DNA of 64,000 nt. Origin: Amycolatopsis marina (GTDB lineage: Bacteria; Actinomycetota; Actinomycetes; Mycobacteriales; Pseudonocardiaceae). The stretch covers positions 1 through 64,000 of the forward strand of contig NZ_FOKG01000006.1 in assembly GCF_900111885.1 (NCBI RefSeq), given 5' to 3'. Position 1 is the stretch's first letter. Each line of letters opens with the position of its first letter. The position numbers and the translations under genes were made by a program. Below are positions 1-7,568 of this stretch, one piece after another. The notes under the pieces were generated by a model. It searched no databases. It was not told where the DNA came from and saw only the letters and a list, made by a program, of their open reading frames with translations.

Positions 1-218
<218 letters not shown>

Positions 219-640
219 GCATTGAAAAATCCGATCGATGACTACATCAATCTACTCAAAGAAACCCACAAAGGGTATTCTCATACATAAGCTCTACTGG
301 CTTAGTTCACTAGCACACTGTTGAGTTCTCAAGCAACAAACCACTACGCGACAAAACTATGTTGTAACCCGAGACAGCAGCCTACCCTAGACAAATCTTC
401 CGATTTCTCCGGGGTGACCTCACGGCCCCGATCAGGAACATCCACTCTACCACACCGTGGGAGCTTGGTTCATGTCCCCGCCACCCAAGTAACCCAACCC
501 GTCGAAGCTCTCTCTCCCGCTCCGCCGACCCGGTCTCCCTGGCGACAAGAAGAAGATTACACACCCACCAACCCCCCAAAAACAGGGGGGTCCCTTAATG
601 ATCGAGAGATCTGCTGACCTGCGAAAACGCTGAGTGCTGT
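219..640 (-). promoter_or_regulatory. rRNA operon leader and promoter region
   Basis: This gene-free stretch lies upstream of 16S. At 312-340 the minus strand carries the TTGTTGCTTGAGAACTCAA-type element that is conserved in actinobacterial rRNA leaders and linked to antitermination or processing; its core TTGAG-TT-CTCAA (321-332) is an inverted repeat. A TAGAGT hexamer (complement of 444-449) could be a -10 box, but no convincing -35 was found at the right spacing. AT content rises towards 16S, as expected for an rRNA leader. Individual promoters cannot be assigned by eye. Confidence 0.6.
572..590. terminator. C6/G6 hairpin upstream of the rRNA promoters
   Basis: CCCCCC (572-577), loop AAAAACA, GGGGGG (585-590). 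A short GC stem at the far end of the rRNA leader could stop transcription entering the operon. There is no T-run. Low confidence as a functional terminator. Confidence 0.3.
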
Positions 641-749
641 CCCGGTGCGCCGTACTCAACCCCTATGCCGGAGCGCCTTGCCGTTACTACTGCCGCGACT
701 CGGCCTCGTCATGATCGGCTGACCGGCGGTGCGATAGAGACTGTTCGCC

Positions 750-1060
750 GTGCCCGGTGCCGGCAGGGTCGCCCACAGTGCGGCGCAGTCCCAGAACCTG
801 CCCGTGCCGCAGACGTGTGTGCTCGCGCTGGTCCTGCTCGGCGCAGTCACCGGAGTCGTGGCCGGCCTTGTCCGGCGCCTGTTGCTCGGCGGGCCCGCAT
901 TGTCCGCGTACGCGGAGACGTCGACGGCGCCACGAGAAGGTGCGCACCGTCGTGTTCTCGAAGCCGACCGAGGCTCCGACCGCGCCGCACGCGACTTTTT
1001 CGTTCGAGTGTGCGAACGCCGATGCCGGTGCTTGTGACCGCGAAACATACTCTGCGGACG
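750..1060 (+). pseudogene. decayed membrane-anchored protein (remnant)
   Basis: From GTG at 750 the frame encodes a plausible transmembrane segment (CVLALVLLGAVTGVVAGLV, about residues 23-41) with GC-rich third positions up to about 920. Past that point coding-like sequence continues one frame over, reading KVRTVVFSKPTEAPTAPHA and FSFECANADAGACDRE. This pattern suggests a small anchored protein broken by a frameshift near 930. No family was recognised and no good ribosome binding site is seen. It could instead be non-coding. Confidence 0.3.
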
Positions 1061-1109
1061 AAGCCGTCCACGACCGGCGATCAAGGAAAACAGCCCCGAC
1101 GATGGCCGA

Positions 1110-2063
1110 ATGGCGACGAATTCGGACTCTGGCGGCACCGCGGCTTCGCGGCTGATGTGCCGACGTGACCTACTCATCCGTGCCGGCGTGCTCGGCGCCG
1201 CTGCCGCCGCCGGCGGCGCCTGGCCCGCCACGGCTTCCGCGGAAGTCCCGGAAGCACTCGAACCTCTACTGGAACTGGTGGCTCAACCCGCACTGGATCT
1301 GCTCACCAGGGACACCTACGGTGGCCTCGCCGTGTTCGGGGTGCCGGGCCCCGATCGTTATTCGGCGGCACAGAGCCTGCTCAGCACCACGCCGGGCGGG
1401 ATCGAAGCGGATTCCCCCGCACTGATCCAGCACACACTGGACTTCTTCGTTCCGTGGCCGGACACCTACGTGCACGCGCTCACCGCGGCCTTCACCACCG
1501 GGGTCAGTGAAGTACCCATCCCCACCTCGCTGCTCGGCGGCCTGCTCAAACCCCTGGAAGCCGTGGGGGCCACTCTCGACGACGTCCTCCTGCTGGCACT
1601 GCGAAACGACCGGACCCTGCCGATCTCGCTGGCACTGGCGCTGTTGATGAACGTGGCCGCGACGCAGGTCCGGCCCACGTCCGTCCTGGGGCCGATAGCG
1701 GACTCGCCCTTCGCGAACCTGACCCACAGGGAGAAGGCCGCGGCCTTCCAGCGCATCGAACACGCCCACCCGGCCCTGGTGGCGCTGCTCGACGGTCATC
1801 TCCCGGAGCCACTCAACGAGACCGCGTCCGGACTGCTGCGCTATGCGGGCGGTCTCCTGCTCACGCTCTGCACCTTCACGGCCTACACCGAGTTCGCGGT
1901 GTTCGACCGCGACAGTCGGCGCGCGGTGAGCAGACCGGTCGGCTGGGATCTGAGCAACTACATGCCGGGGCGGATCACTCCCGCGGACGGCTGGGCCGAA
2001 TTCGTCGGTTACTACCAAGGACGACGCGCGGTGACGACCGCGCCCGAGCTGGGAGAACGCTGA
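1110..2063 (+). CDS. Tat-signal protein, putative small partner of GMC dehydrogenase
   Basis: 317 aa. The N-terminus has a twin-arginine signal (CRRDLLIRAG, then an Ala/Gly-rich stretch ending ATASAE at about residue 45), so export of the folded protein by Tat is predicted. The rest resembles the Tat-signal small subunit encoded beside GMC-type flavoprotein dehydrogenases (gluconate 2-dehydrogenase subunit 3-like); this is inference from layout and length, since no catalytic motif was recognised. Its stop overlaps the start of the GMC gene by one base (TGATG), so the two are translationally coupled. The start at 1110 is uncertain; ATG at 1155 directly before the RR motif is an alternative. 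Confidence 0.75.
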   Translation: MATNSDSGGTAASRLMCRRDLLIRAGVLGAAAAAGGAWPATASAEVPEALEPLLELVAQPALDLLTRDTYGGLAVFGVPGPDRYSAAQSLLSTTPGGIEADSPALIQHTLDFFVPWPDTYVHALTAAFTTGVSEVPIPTSLLGGLLKPLEAVGATLDDVLLLALRNDRTLPISLALALLMNVAATQVRPTSVLGPIADSPFANLTHREKAAAFQRIEHAHPALVALLDGHLPEPLNETASGLLRYAGGLLLTLCTFTAYTEFAVFDRDSRRAVSRPVGWDLSNYMPGRITPADGWAEFVGYYQGRRAVTTAPELGER

Positions 2064-3841
2064 TGCGGGATGTGATCGTGGCCGGAGCAGGCGGTGGCGG
2101 ACCGGTGGTGGCGAAGGAGCTGGCGAGTCGGGGCCTGGACGTACTCGTCCTCGAAGCGGGACGGGTATACGACGATCCTGAGAACCAGTGGTCCCGGTAC
2201 GAGAACGACTGCAACAACCCGGCTGACGGCTACTTCCGCTTCGGTCCGTCCGACCGGTTCGAGCAACCACCATGGTTCCGGGAACTACCGCAGTACTCGT
2301 ACATCTTTCAGCTGGCCGGATCCGGTGGCACCACCCAGCACTACTTCGGGAACTCGCCACGCGCCATGCCAGGCGTGTTCATCGACTACACCGGTCCGGA
2401 CCGCGACGCATACGATGTGGCACACCTGTTTCCCTTCGGTTACCGGGACCTCATCCCGTACTACGAGTGGGTCGAGGCGACCCTTCCCGTGCAGACCGCG
2501 GCGATGGGGACGAAGGAGTCAGTGTTCTACCGGGGCTGTGAGCGGCTCGGGCTACCCGTGAACACCACAAAGGACATTCTGCGCGACAGCTTCCGGCCGC
2601 AGGAGAACGCCATCCTCCAACCGGGTGGCACGGCGGGTCGCACGAACGACGACAGCCGTCTTCGGTTTCCCGAGGCGACTGGCTGCACCTTCTGCGGCTA
2701 CTGCTTCCAGGGCTGCTTCGAGCCGCGGCAGGCACCTCGGAACCTGAAGGCGAAACGACAGACGGACAACTCGTACCTTCCGATGATGCTCACCGCGGAC
2801 CTGTGGGCGCCCTCGGGCCGACGCGCGACACTGGTGGCGGACGCCTTCGTCACGAAGGTGCTGACCGAGCGGCGCGGCGGCAGCACCGTCGCCCGGGGTC
2901 TGCGCTGGCGTGACACGCAGACCGGCACCGAGCACGAGGAGACCGCGAGCGTGGTCGTGCTGGCGGGTGGCTGCACCGAGAATCCGAGGCTGTGGCTGAA
3001 CAGCGGTTTGCCCAATCCGAACGGCTGGGTCGGGCACGGCTACACCGACCACGCCATCGACTGGCTGATCGGCTCGTTCGACGAGTACACCGGGAACTCC
3101 AAGGGTGCGTCCTCCGCGGCACGCGCGGACTTCCCTGGCTACGGTGCGATCGAGCAGGTCGGACTGCCGCCCGCCCTCCAGGCGCTCACGATGGGCCTCA
3201 GCGACAGCGGAGTGCGCGGCGCCTACGACAACGGGCGCGGCCCGGTCGGCGCCTGGGACGGCCGGGCAGGCAGGGTCGTCGGCACCGAACTCAAGGACAT
3301 ACTCGCCGACGTCGACCGGCTGGTGAACATTCTGGTGCTCACCGATGACGACGTGGAGCCGGACAACCGGGTGGCGCGTTCGATCCTGCCGCCCGACGAG
3401 CACGGTCCGATCCCGAAAGTCATCTTCGAACACCGCGGACGCAGCGCGCGGACCCGGCGAAACCGCGAGTACCTCTGCGCCCGCGCCGCGGCCGTCCTTC
3501 GCGCCGCCGGGGCGAGGACCGTGCTGCGAATGGACTTCCCGCCGGTGCCACTCCATGTGCACTCGACCCTGCGGATGGGCACCGACCCGGCGGACTCCGT
3601 GCTCGGGCCCTACGCGGAGGCACGTTGGGTGGACCGGCTTTTCGTCGGCGACAACTCCGCGCTCGCCAACTCCCTCGGCGGGCCGAACCCGACGCTGACA
3701 GCCCAGGCCGTCGCCACCCGCACAGCCGAGCACATCTTCACCAAGTACTTCGGCGGCGCCCCGTGGACAAGCTCCGAATCACCGGTCAGCTCCCTCGACG
3801 ACCGTGTCACCAGAGGCATCCTCGACGGCGCGTTCGGCTGA
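2063..3841 (+). CDS. GMC family FAD oxidoreductase with CxxCxxCxxxC motif
   Basis: 592 aa. The N-terminal Rossmann motif is VIVAGAGGGGPVVAKELAS, with the acidic end LEAG of the first sheet; FQLAGSGGTTQHYFGN is the second FAD loop. The C-terminal catalytic region is HVHSTLRMG ... GDNSALANSLGGPNPTLT, which carries the His/Asn pair of GMC enzymes. Unusually, residues 208-218 read CTFCGYCFQGC, a C-x2-C-x2-C-x3-C pattern typical of an iron-sulfur site, so electrons may leave through a cluster rather than to oxygen. There is no signal peptide; it may be exported piggyback with the coupled upstream Tat protein. The substrate (alcohol, sugar or sterol) cannot be told from sequence. Confidence 0.88.
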   Translation: MRDVIVAGAGGGGPVVAKELASRGLDVLVLEAGRVYDDPENQWSRYENDCNNPADGYFRFGPSDRFEQPPWFRELPQYSYIFQLAGSGGTTQHYFGNSPRAMPGVFIDYTGPDRDAYDVAHLFPFGYRDLIPYYEWVEATLPVQTAAMGTKESVFYRGCERLGLPVNTTKDILRDSFRPQENAILQPGGTAGRTNDDSRLRFPEATGCTFCGYCFQGCFEPRQAPRNLKAKRQTDNSYLPMMLTADLWAPSGRRATLVADAFVTKVLTERRGGSTVARGLRWRDTQTGTEHEETASVVVLAGGCTENPRLWLNSGLPNPNGWVGHGYTDHAIDWLIGSFDEYTGNSKGASSAARADFPGYGAIEQVGLPPALQALTMGLSDSGVRGAYDNGRGPVGAWDGRAGRVVGTELKDILADVDRLVNILVLTDDDVEPDNRVARSILPPDEHGPIPKVIFEHRGRSARTRRNREYLCARAAAVLRAAGARTVLRMDFPPVPLHVHSTLRMGTDPADSVLGPYAEARWVDRLFVGDNSALANSLGGPNPTLTAQAVATRTAEHIFTKYFGGAPWTSSESPVSSLDDRVTRGILDGAFG

Positions 3842-4214
3842 ACGGGACCGCAGGACAGCGCGGCTCACCGCATTCGAGCGCGACGAACGAATGTCCTGCG
3901 TGTCCACTGACAAAACAGCCGGGTTCAGGTTATCGAAATTGTACGGCCGGAGATAAACGGATACATCTCGCCTGGTTCACTTTCGGAAGTCGAATCTCAT
4001 CCGTCAAGATCCTCAACGCACCGGCGAAGCCGGCCCGGACACGGAACTGCTGAACCTCGGACGTTTGCCCACCCGCTTCACTTATACGTGTCTGACAACA
4101 ATTTTTTTGCACCTGGACCAGCAAAGAACCTGTCAGTAGCGTCAGCGAGCGGCTGAGAATTCCAGCAACCAAAAGCCGGCCTGCTACCCCCTACCGCAAA
4201 CAAGGAGCGTCCAT
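3842..4214. other. intergenic region with AT-rich block
   Basis: 373 bp without a supported gene. The part from about 4080 to 4115 is AT-rich (TTATACG and a run of seven T) and likely holds the promoter of the secreted-protein gene that follows; no clear -35/-10 pair was assigned. That gene's ribosome binding site is AAGGAG at 4202-4207. No terminator hairpin for the GMC gene was found. Confidence 0.45.
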
Positions 4215-5456
4215 ATGTTCCGAAGTCAACGCCGCTCTCGCTCGCTTGGCAGAATACTGTCCGTTGCCGCAGTGTCGGCAGCCGTTGTGTCCATGGCTTC
4301 CGCGCCGGCCGCGCACGCTCTCGATCCCGCCGATGTCCCGGACATCGGTGTCGACACAGGCCGGTTCAACCTGCCGATAAACTGTGCGATCACCATGCCC
4401 GACCTCGGCGGCATCAAGGTGTTCGATCTCGCCACGAACGTCGACGTTCAAGGCGTCGTGACCACTCATCTCGGACCCGGCCAGGAGTTCTGGCTCACTC
4501 AGGGATCAGGAGCCATCACCTTTCCGACGTGGCTGACCACCCTCGGCGGCCTGGTCGGCGTCAACAGGGCCGACGCGGTCATCGACAAGCTGGAGATCTC
4601 CGCGTCGGATTCGACCCCGGAGGTGATCAACGTCGCCGAGGAGCCCCAGGAGATCAACGACATCGTCATCACACCGGGACAGGATCTCACGGTCGGCCTC
4701 CCGTTGGAGGGAACCTTCGACGTCGGCCCCTACACGGCCCCCCAGAGTGGGGCCACGACGTTACGCTTCGAACAGGCCGTCGCTCACATCACGCTGAGGT
4801 CGACGTGGGGTGCGCAGATCAAGCTGGATGCGACCTGTACCCCGACAGCGGGCAACGCGCTACTGACCCTGGGTATCGGCGGCGATCCGGGTCAGCCACC
4901 GTCGCGAATCCAGGGTGCGCCGCTGAATTTCGAGCCCATCGAACCGGGCTATCTCGTCGGCATCATCAACGCGCCGTACCGGTGTTCCCTGGGCGGGGAA
5001 CCGCTGGATCTCGGGATAGCAGTGGGCGGCGAGATTCCGTTGTCGGTGCCCCGTAACGGTTCCGTGTCCTTCCGAAATGCTTCCGGCGCTTTGACCATTC
5101 CGAAAGCCACCGTGAACAAATTGCTCGACATGGGCTTGGCCGGTAGTTTCTCCGGAACGGTCGAGGAACTCAACCTCGTCGTCGCCGGCGGCACTCCTGC
5201 GGTACAGAATGTCGCCGCCGATTTGGAGATCCCCCCGACCGAACTCGTCCGCGACAAGGACGTCGTCCTTCCGCTGCCGGTCGACGGGACGCTTACCGCC
5301 GGACCGTTCCACCCGAAGGCGGGCGCGGAGAGTGTGGCCATCTCGCTCGGCAGCGCTTCAGCGACGATCTCCGCCAACGGAGATCCGACTCAACTCGGGA
5401 TCTCGTGTGATCCACCGTCTCCCACGGTATTTCTGGTCGACAACCCGGTGATCTGA
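4215..5456 (+). CDS. secreted protein with duplicated DUF6801-like domain
   Basis: 413 aa. A basic start and hydrophobic segment ending SAPAAHALDP give a signal peptide cleaved near residue 36. Two related halves follow: the first begins INCAITMPDLGGIKVFDLA and the second INAPYRCSLGGEPLDLGIA. Both halves contain an FxLPxxG-type turn and an FTVGPYTAP/LTAGPFHPK-like loop (TFDVGPYTAP and TLTAGPFHPK) and each carries cysteines. This looks like the DUF6801 family of exported actinobacterial proteins of unknown function. RBS AAGGAG lies 7 bases before the ATG, and a perfect hairpin follows the stop. It sits next to the Tat/GMC pair but has its own promoter region. Confidence 0.8.
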   Translation: MFRSQRRSRSLGRILSVAAVSAAVVSMASAPAAHALDPADVPDIGVDTGRFNLPINCAITMPDLGGIKVFDLATNVDVQGVVTTHLGPGQEFWLTQGSGAITFPTWLTTLGGLVGVNRADAVIDKLEISASDSTPEVINVAEEPQEINDIVITPGQDLTVGLPLEGTFDVGPYTAPQSGATTLRFEQAVAHITLRSTWGAQIKLDATCTPTAGNALLTLGIGGDPGQPPSRIQGAPLNFEPIEPGYLVGIINAPYRCSLGGEPLDLGIAVGGEIPLSVPRNGSVSFRNASGALTIPKATVNKLLDMGLAGSFSGTVEELNLVVAGGTPAVQNVAADLEIPPTELVRDKDVVLPLPVDGTLTAGPFHPKAGAESVAISLGSASATISANGDPTQLGISCDPPSPTVFLVDNPVI

Positions 5457-5470
5457 CGGCTTTCGGCTAT

Positions 5471-5498
5471 GCCCCAGTGCCCAGCTGAGCACTGGGGC
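5471..5498 (+). terminator. intrinsic-type hairpin after secreted protein gene
   Basis: Perfect 10-bp stem GCCCCAGTGC / GCACTGGGGC (5471-5480 and 5489-5498) with an 8-base loop, 14 bp after the stop codon. There is no U-tract, as is common for actinobacterial terminators. Confidence 0.75.
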
Positions 5499-5574
5499 CC
5501 TGGCCGACGCCCGTAGCAACGCAGCTCCGCGCCGGGACGCACGAGGAACTGGACCTGGCCCTCGAGCCCTCGAG

Positions 5575-5976
5575 TCACTCCCCGGACTCTGCCGTGCCCG
5601 GATCTTCCCGACCCAGCTGCCCGTAACACGAGGGGCACACCGGGCTTCCGTCACAGGCCCAGATGGCGATCAGTGTCGCCTCGCAACGGTGCCGGCAGGC
5701 CGTGCAGAGGAAACGCACCGCCATGGCCAGGCTGTACAACCCCAGTCCACGACGGACCGGATAGGAGGTGAGAACTCTGACCGACCTTCCGCTGCCGATC
5801 ACCAGCCGCGATGGCCGAGCCCCGGCGCGGTGGCGAGTCTTCGGGCCGCCGCCCGGCCTGCGCGACACCCTGACCGGGGACCGACCGAGTGGCGGCACGG
5901 GAGCCTCGTGCTCGTCACCCTTCTGGGTCAGTTGTGCCTCCATCGCGTTCTCCCATTCCGCACGCCCGGTGATCAT
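5575..5976 (-). CDS. small zinc-ribbon protein
   Basis: 133 aa. The C-terminal ~50 residues carry two cysteine pairs, FLCTACRHRC and PVCPSCYGQL, giving a probable zinc ribbon; the N-terminal half is Arg/Pro-rich and likely disordered. The start at 5976 was chosen because GAGGGG lies 8 bases upstream; a shorter form from the ATG at 5724 (complement) would hold only the ribbon. The plus strand has an AGGAGG-preceded ORF through the same region (5768-6034), but its composition is less protein-like. Function unknown. The 66-aa gene near 61.6 kb is a similar Cys-pair protein. Confidence 0.55.
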   Translation of the reverse strand: MITGRAEWENAMEAQLTQKGDEHEAPVPPLGRSPVRVSRRPGGGPKTRHRAGARPSRLVIGSGRSVRVLTSYPVRRGLGLYSLAMAVRFLCTACRHRCEATLIAIWACDGSPVCPSCYGQLGREDPGTAESGE

Positions 5977-6191
5977 CGGGTTACCCCTCACGACCTCGCC
6001 AAACTCCCGTTGTGTCGCCCGAACGGGCGATTGAACCGGGCAACCGAGCGGCGGGTGTCCTCCCAGCTGACGCCGGTCCTGGCGCAGTGTTACGCCGAGA
6101 TGTGTGGGCTGGTGCTTCCTGGGTATCCGTGAGCGACGCCGCTTCGGCAGCGGGGCGGTTCGTGCTCCTGACAAGGAAGGGAGAAAGAGTC

Positions 6192-7031
6192 GTGGCTTCC
6201 TACAATCTGGCGCAGGTCGACTTCGGGCAGGGTGTGTCCGACGCGTGGAGCGCCGTAGCCAGCTTCGTGCCCAAGTTCCTGGCGTTCCTGGTCATCCTTC
6301 TGATCGGTTGGCTCATCGCGAAGGCTCTGGCGAAGGTCGTCGACAAGGTTCTGGAGCGGGTCGGGTTCGACCGTGTCGTGGAACGCGGTGGCATCAAGAA
6401 AGCCCTGGCCAAGAGCAAGTTCGACGCGTCCGACATCATCGCGAAACTGGTGTACTACGCCGTCCTGCTGATCACCCTGCAACTTGCCTTCGGTGTCTGG
6501 GGACCGAACCCGGTGAGTAACCTGCTCACCGCGATCGTCGCCTGGCTGCCGCAGGCCGCCGTCGCGATCATCATCGTGGTCATCGCCGGTGCCATCGCCA
6601 GGGCCGTCAAGGACATGGTCAACGGCGCGCTCGGTGGTCTGTCCTACGGCGGGGTGCTGGCGACCGTCGCCTCGGTGTTCATCTGGGGTCTCGGCATCAT
6701 CGCCGCCCTGAACCAGATCGGTGTGGCCACCACGGTGACTACGCCGGTGCTGATCACGGTACTGGCCACCATCGGTGGTGTGCTCGTCGTCGGTGCGGGC
6801 GGTGGCCTGATCCGGCCGATGCAGCAGCGCTGGGAGCGCTGGCTCGGCAAGGCCGAGAGCGAGGCTCCTGCCCTGAAGGGGCACGCGGAGGCCTACAAGC
6901 GCGGCCGCGAGGACGCCACTCGCGCGGAGCAGCCGACGGAGAAGATGCAGCCCGCGCACGCGATGTCGCAGACCGAGACCCCGCCCGCGCAGGGGGGCCA
7001 GACGCCGCCCGCCACCGGCGGCTACCGCTGA
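6192..7031 (+). CDS. mechanosensitive channel-like membrane protein (conserved TM helix family)
   Basis: 279 aa from GTG at 6192, preceded by GGAAGGGAG about 10 bases upstream; the open frame extends further 5' but without protein-like content. It has about four to five membrane segments: FLAFLVILLIGWLIAKALAK, a helix at VYYAVLLITLQLAF, PQAAVAIIIVVIAGAIARAVK, VASVFIWGLGIIAALNQIG, and VLITVLATIGGVLVVGAGGGL. The repeated helix-plus-AR(A)VK pattern matches the CmpX/MscS-related conserved TM helix family. The Pro/Gln-rich hydrophilic tail (about residues 230-279) is cytoplasmic. Likely role is in osmotic or envelope stress; this is inference. A strong bidirectional terminator follows. Confidence 0.8.
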   Translation: MASYNLAQVDFGQGVSDAWSAVASFVPKFLAFLVILLIGWLIAKALAKVVDKVLERVGFDRVVERGGIKKALAKSKFDASDIIAKLVYYAVLLITLQLAFGVWGPNPVSNLLTAIVAWLPQAAVAIIIVVIAGAIARAVKDMVNGALGGLSYGGVLATVASVFIWGLGIIAALNQIGVATTVTTPVLITVLATIGGVLVVGAGGGLIRPMQQRWERWLGKAESEAPALKGHAEAYKRGREDATRAEQPTEKMQPAHAMSQTETPPAQGGQTPPATGGYR

Positions 7032-7058
7032 CAGCAGAACCAGTCAGGAGCACAGCGC

Positions 7059-7104
7059 AAACGCCTGAGGCGGCCGACCCGAGGGCCGGCCGCCTCAGGC
7101 GTTT
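7059..7104. terminator. 18-bp perfect-stem bidirectional terminator
   Basis: Arms at 7059-7076 and 7087-7104 pair perfectly over 18 bp, with a 10-base loop. The ends are AAA on one side and TTT on the other, so it can work in both directions between the convergent genes. The stop codon of the minus-strand gene (7095-7097) lies inside the stem. Confidence 0.85.
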
Positions 7105-7514
7105 CCGACAGCGGGTTCCATGGGGTCGATGTCGTCGAGCCGCGGCTGCGCCTCGTCAATCGTTCTCGCCAGTGCACACACCCCGAGCAGCCTGGTGGTC
7201 ATCCAGTCGGTATGCGGCCACGGCTGCCCCTCCACCGGCACGGGAATCGTCCAGCCGGTCTCCCTGGCTCGGTCCAGCAGACCGCGAGCGTAGCCTGCGA
7301 GCAGCACCACCCCGGCCATCGCCGCGGAACCTTCCACCCCGAACGTGATGATGTCGCGCACCGCGGCCGAGTGCTGGTCGACGGCAGCAGCGAGCCACGG
7401 TGTTGCCGCGACGGCCACCAGCCCGGCGGACCCGATCTGCTCGTGCAGGCGTCCCAGCATTCGTCGGGCGGAGGACTCCACCCAGATATCAGTCAAGCTC
7501 GACACGGCGTCCAC
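7095..7514 (-). CDS. conserved actinobacterial protein, DUF6401-like
   Basis: 139 aa, GTG start (GTG at 7505 is an alternative). The protein has a mixed helical character. Conserved-looking blocks are AAVDQHSAAVRD, LAGYARGLLDRARETGW and the C-terminal LLGVCALARTIDEA. These resemble the DUF6401 family, which some annotations label natural-product-biosynthesis-associated on weak grounds; this match is from memory and should be treated as tentative. There is no signal peptide or catalytic motif. It is transcribed away from the sigma-factor gene's stop with a 54-bp gap, on the same strand, so it may be cotranscribed. Confidence 0.65.
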   Translation of the reverse strand: MDAVSSLTDIWVESSARRMLGRLHEQIGSAGLVAVAATPWLAAAVDQHSAAVRDIITFGVEGSAAMAGVVLLAGYARGLLDRARETGWTIPVPVEGQPWPHTDWMTTRLLGVCALARTIDEAQPRLDDIDPMEPAVGNA

Positions 7515-7568
7515 GGTAGCCCGGACGACACGAACGACGGAAGCGATGTCGATCGTGTGACCGTTCGG

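Noticed and set aside
656..1231. Long minus-strand open frame upstream of the Tat protein gene
   Set aside because: Arg/Pro/Ser-rich composition typical of a shadow in high-GC DNA, overlaps the real gene at 1110, and lacks a start signal.
5768..6034. Plus-strand ORF preceded by AGGAGG
   Set aside because: Has a good ribosome binding site but Ser/Pro/Gly-rich, unfolded-looking product; the minus-strand frame has a zinc ribbon and its own RBS. Not fully excluded.
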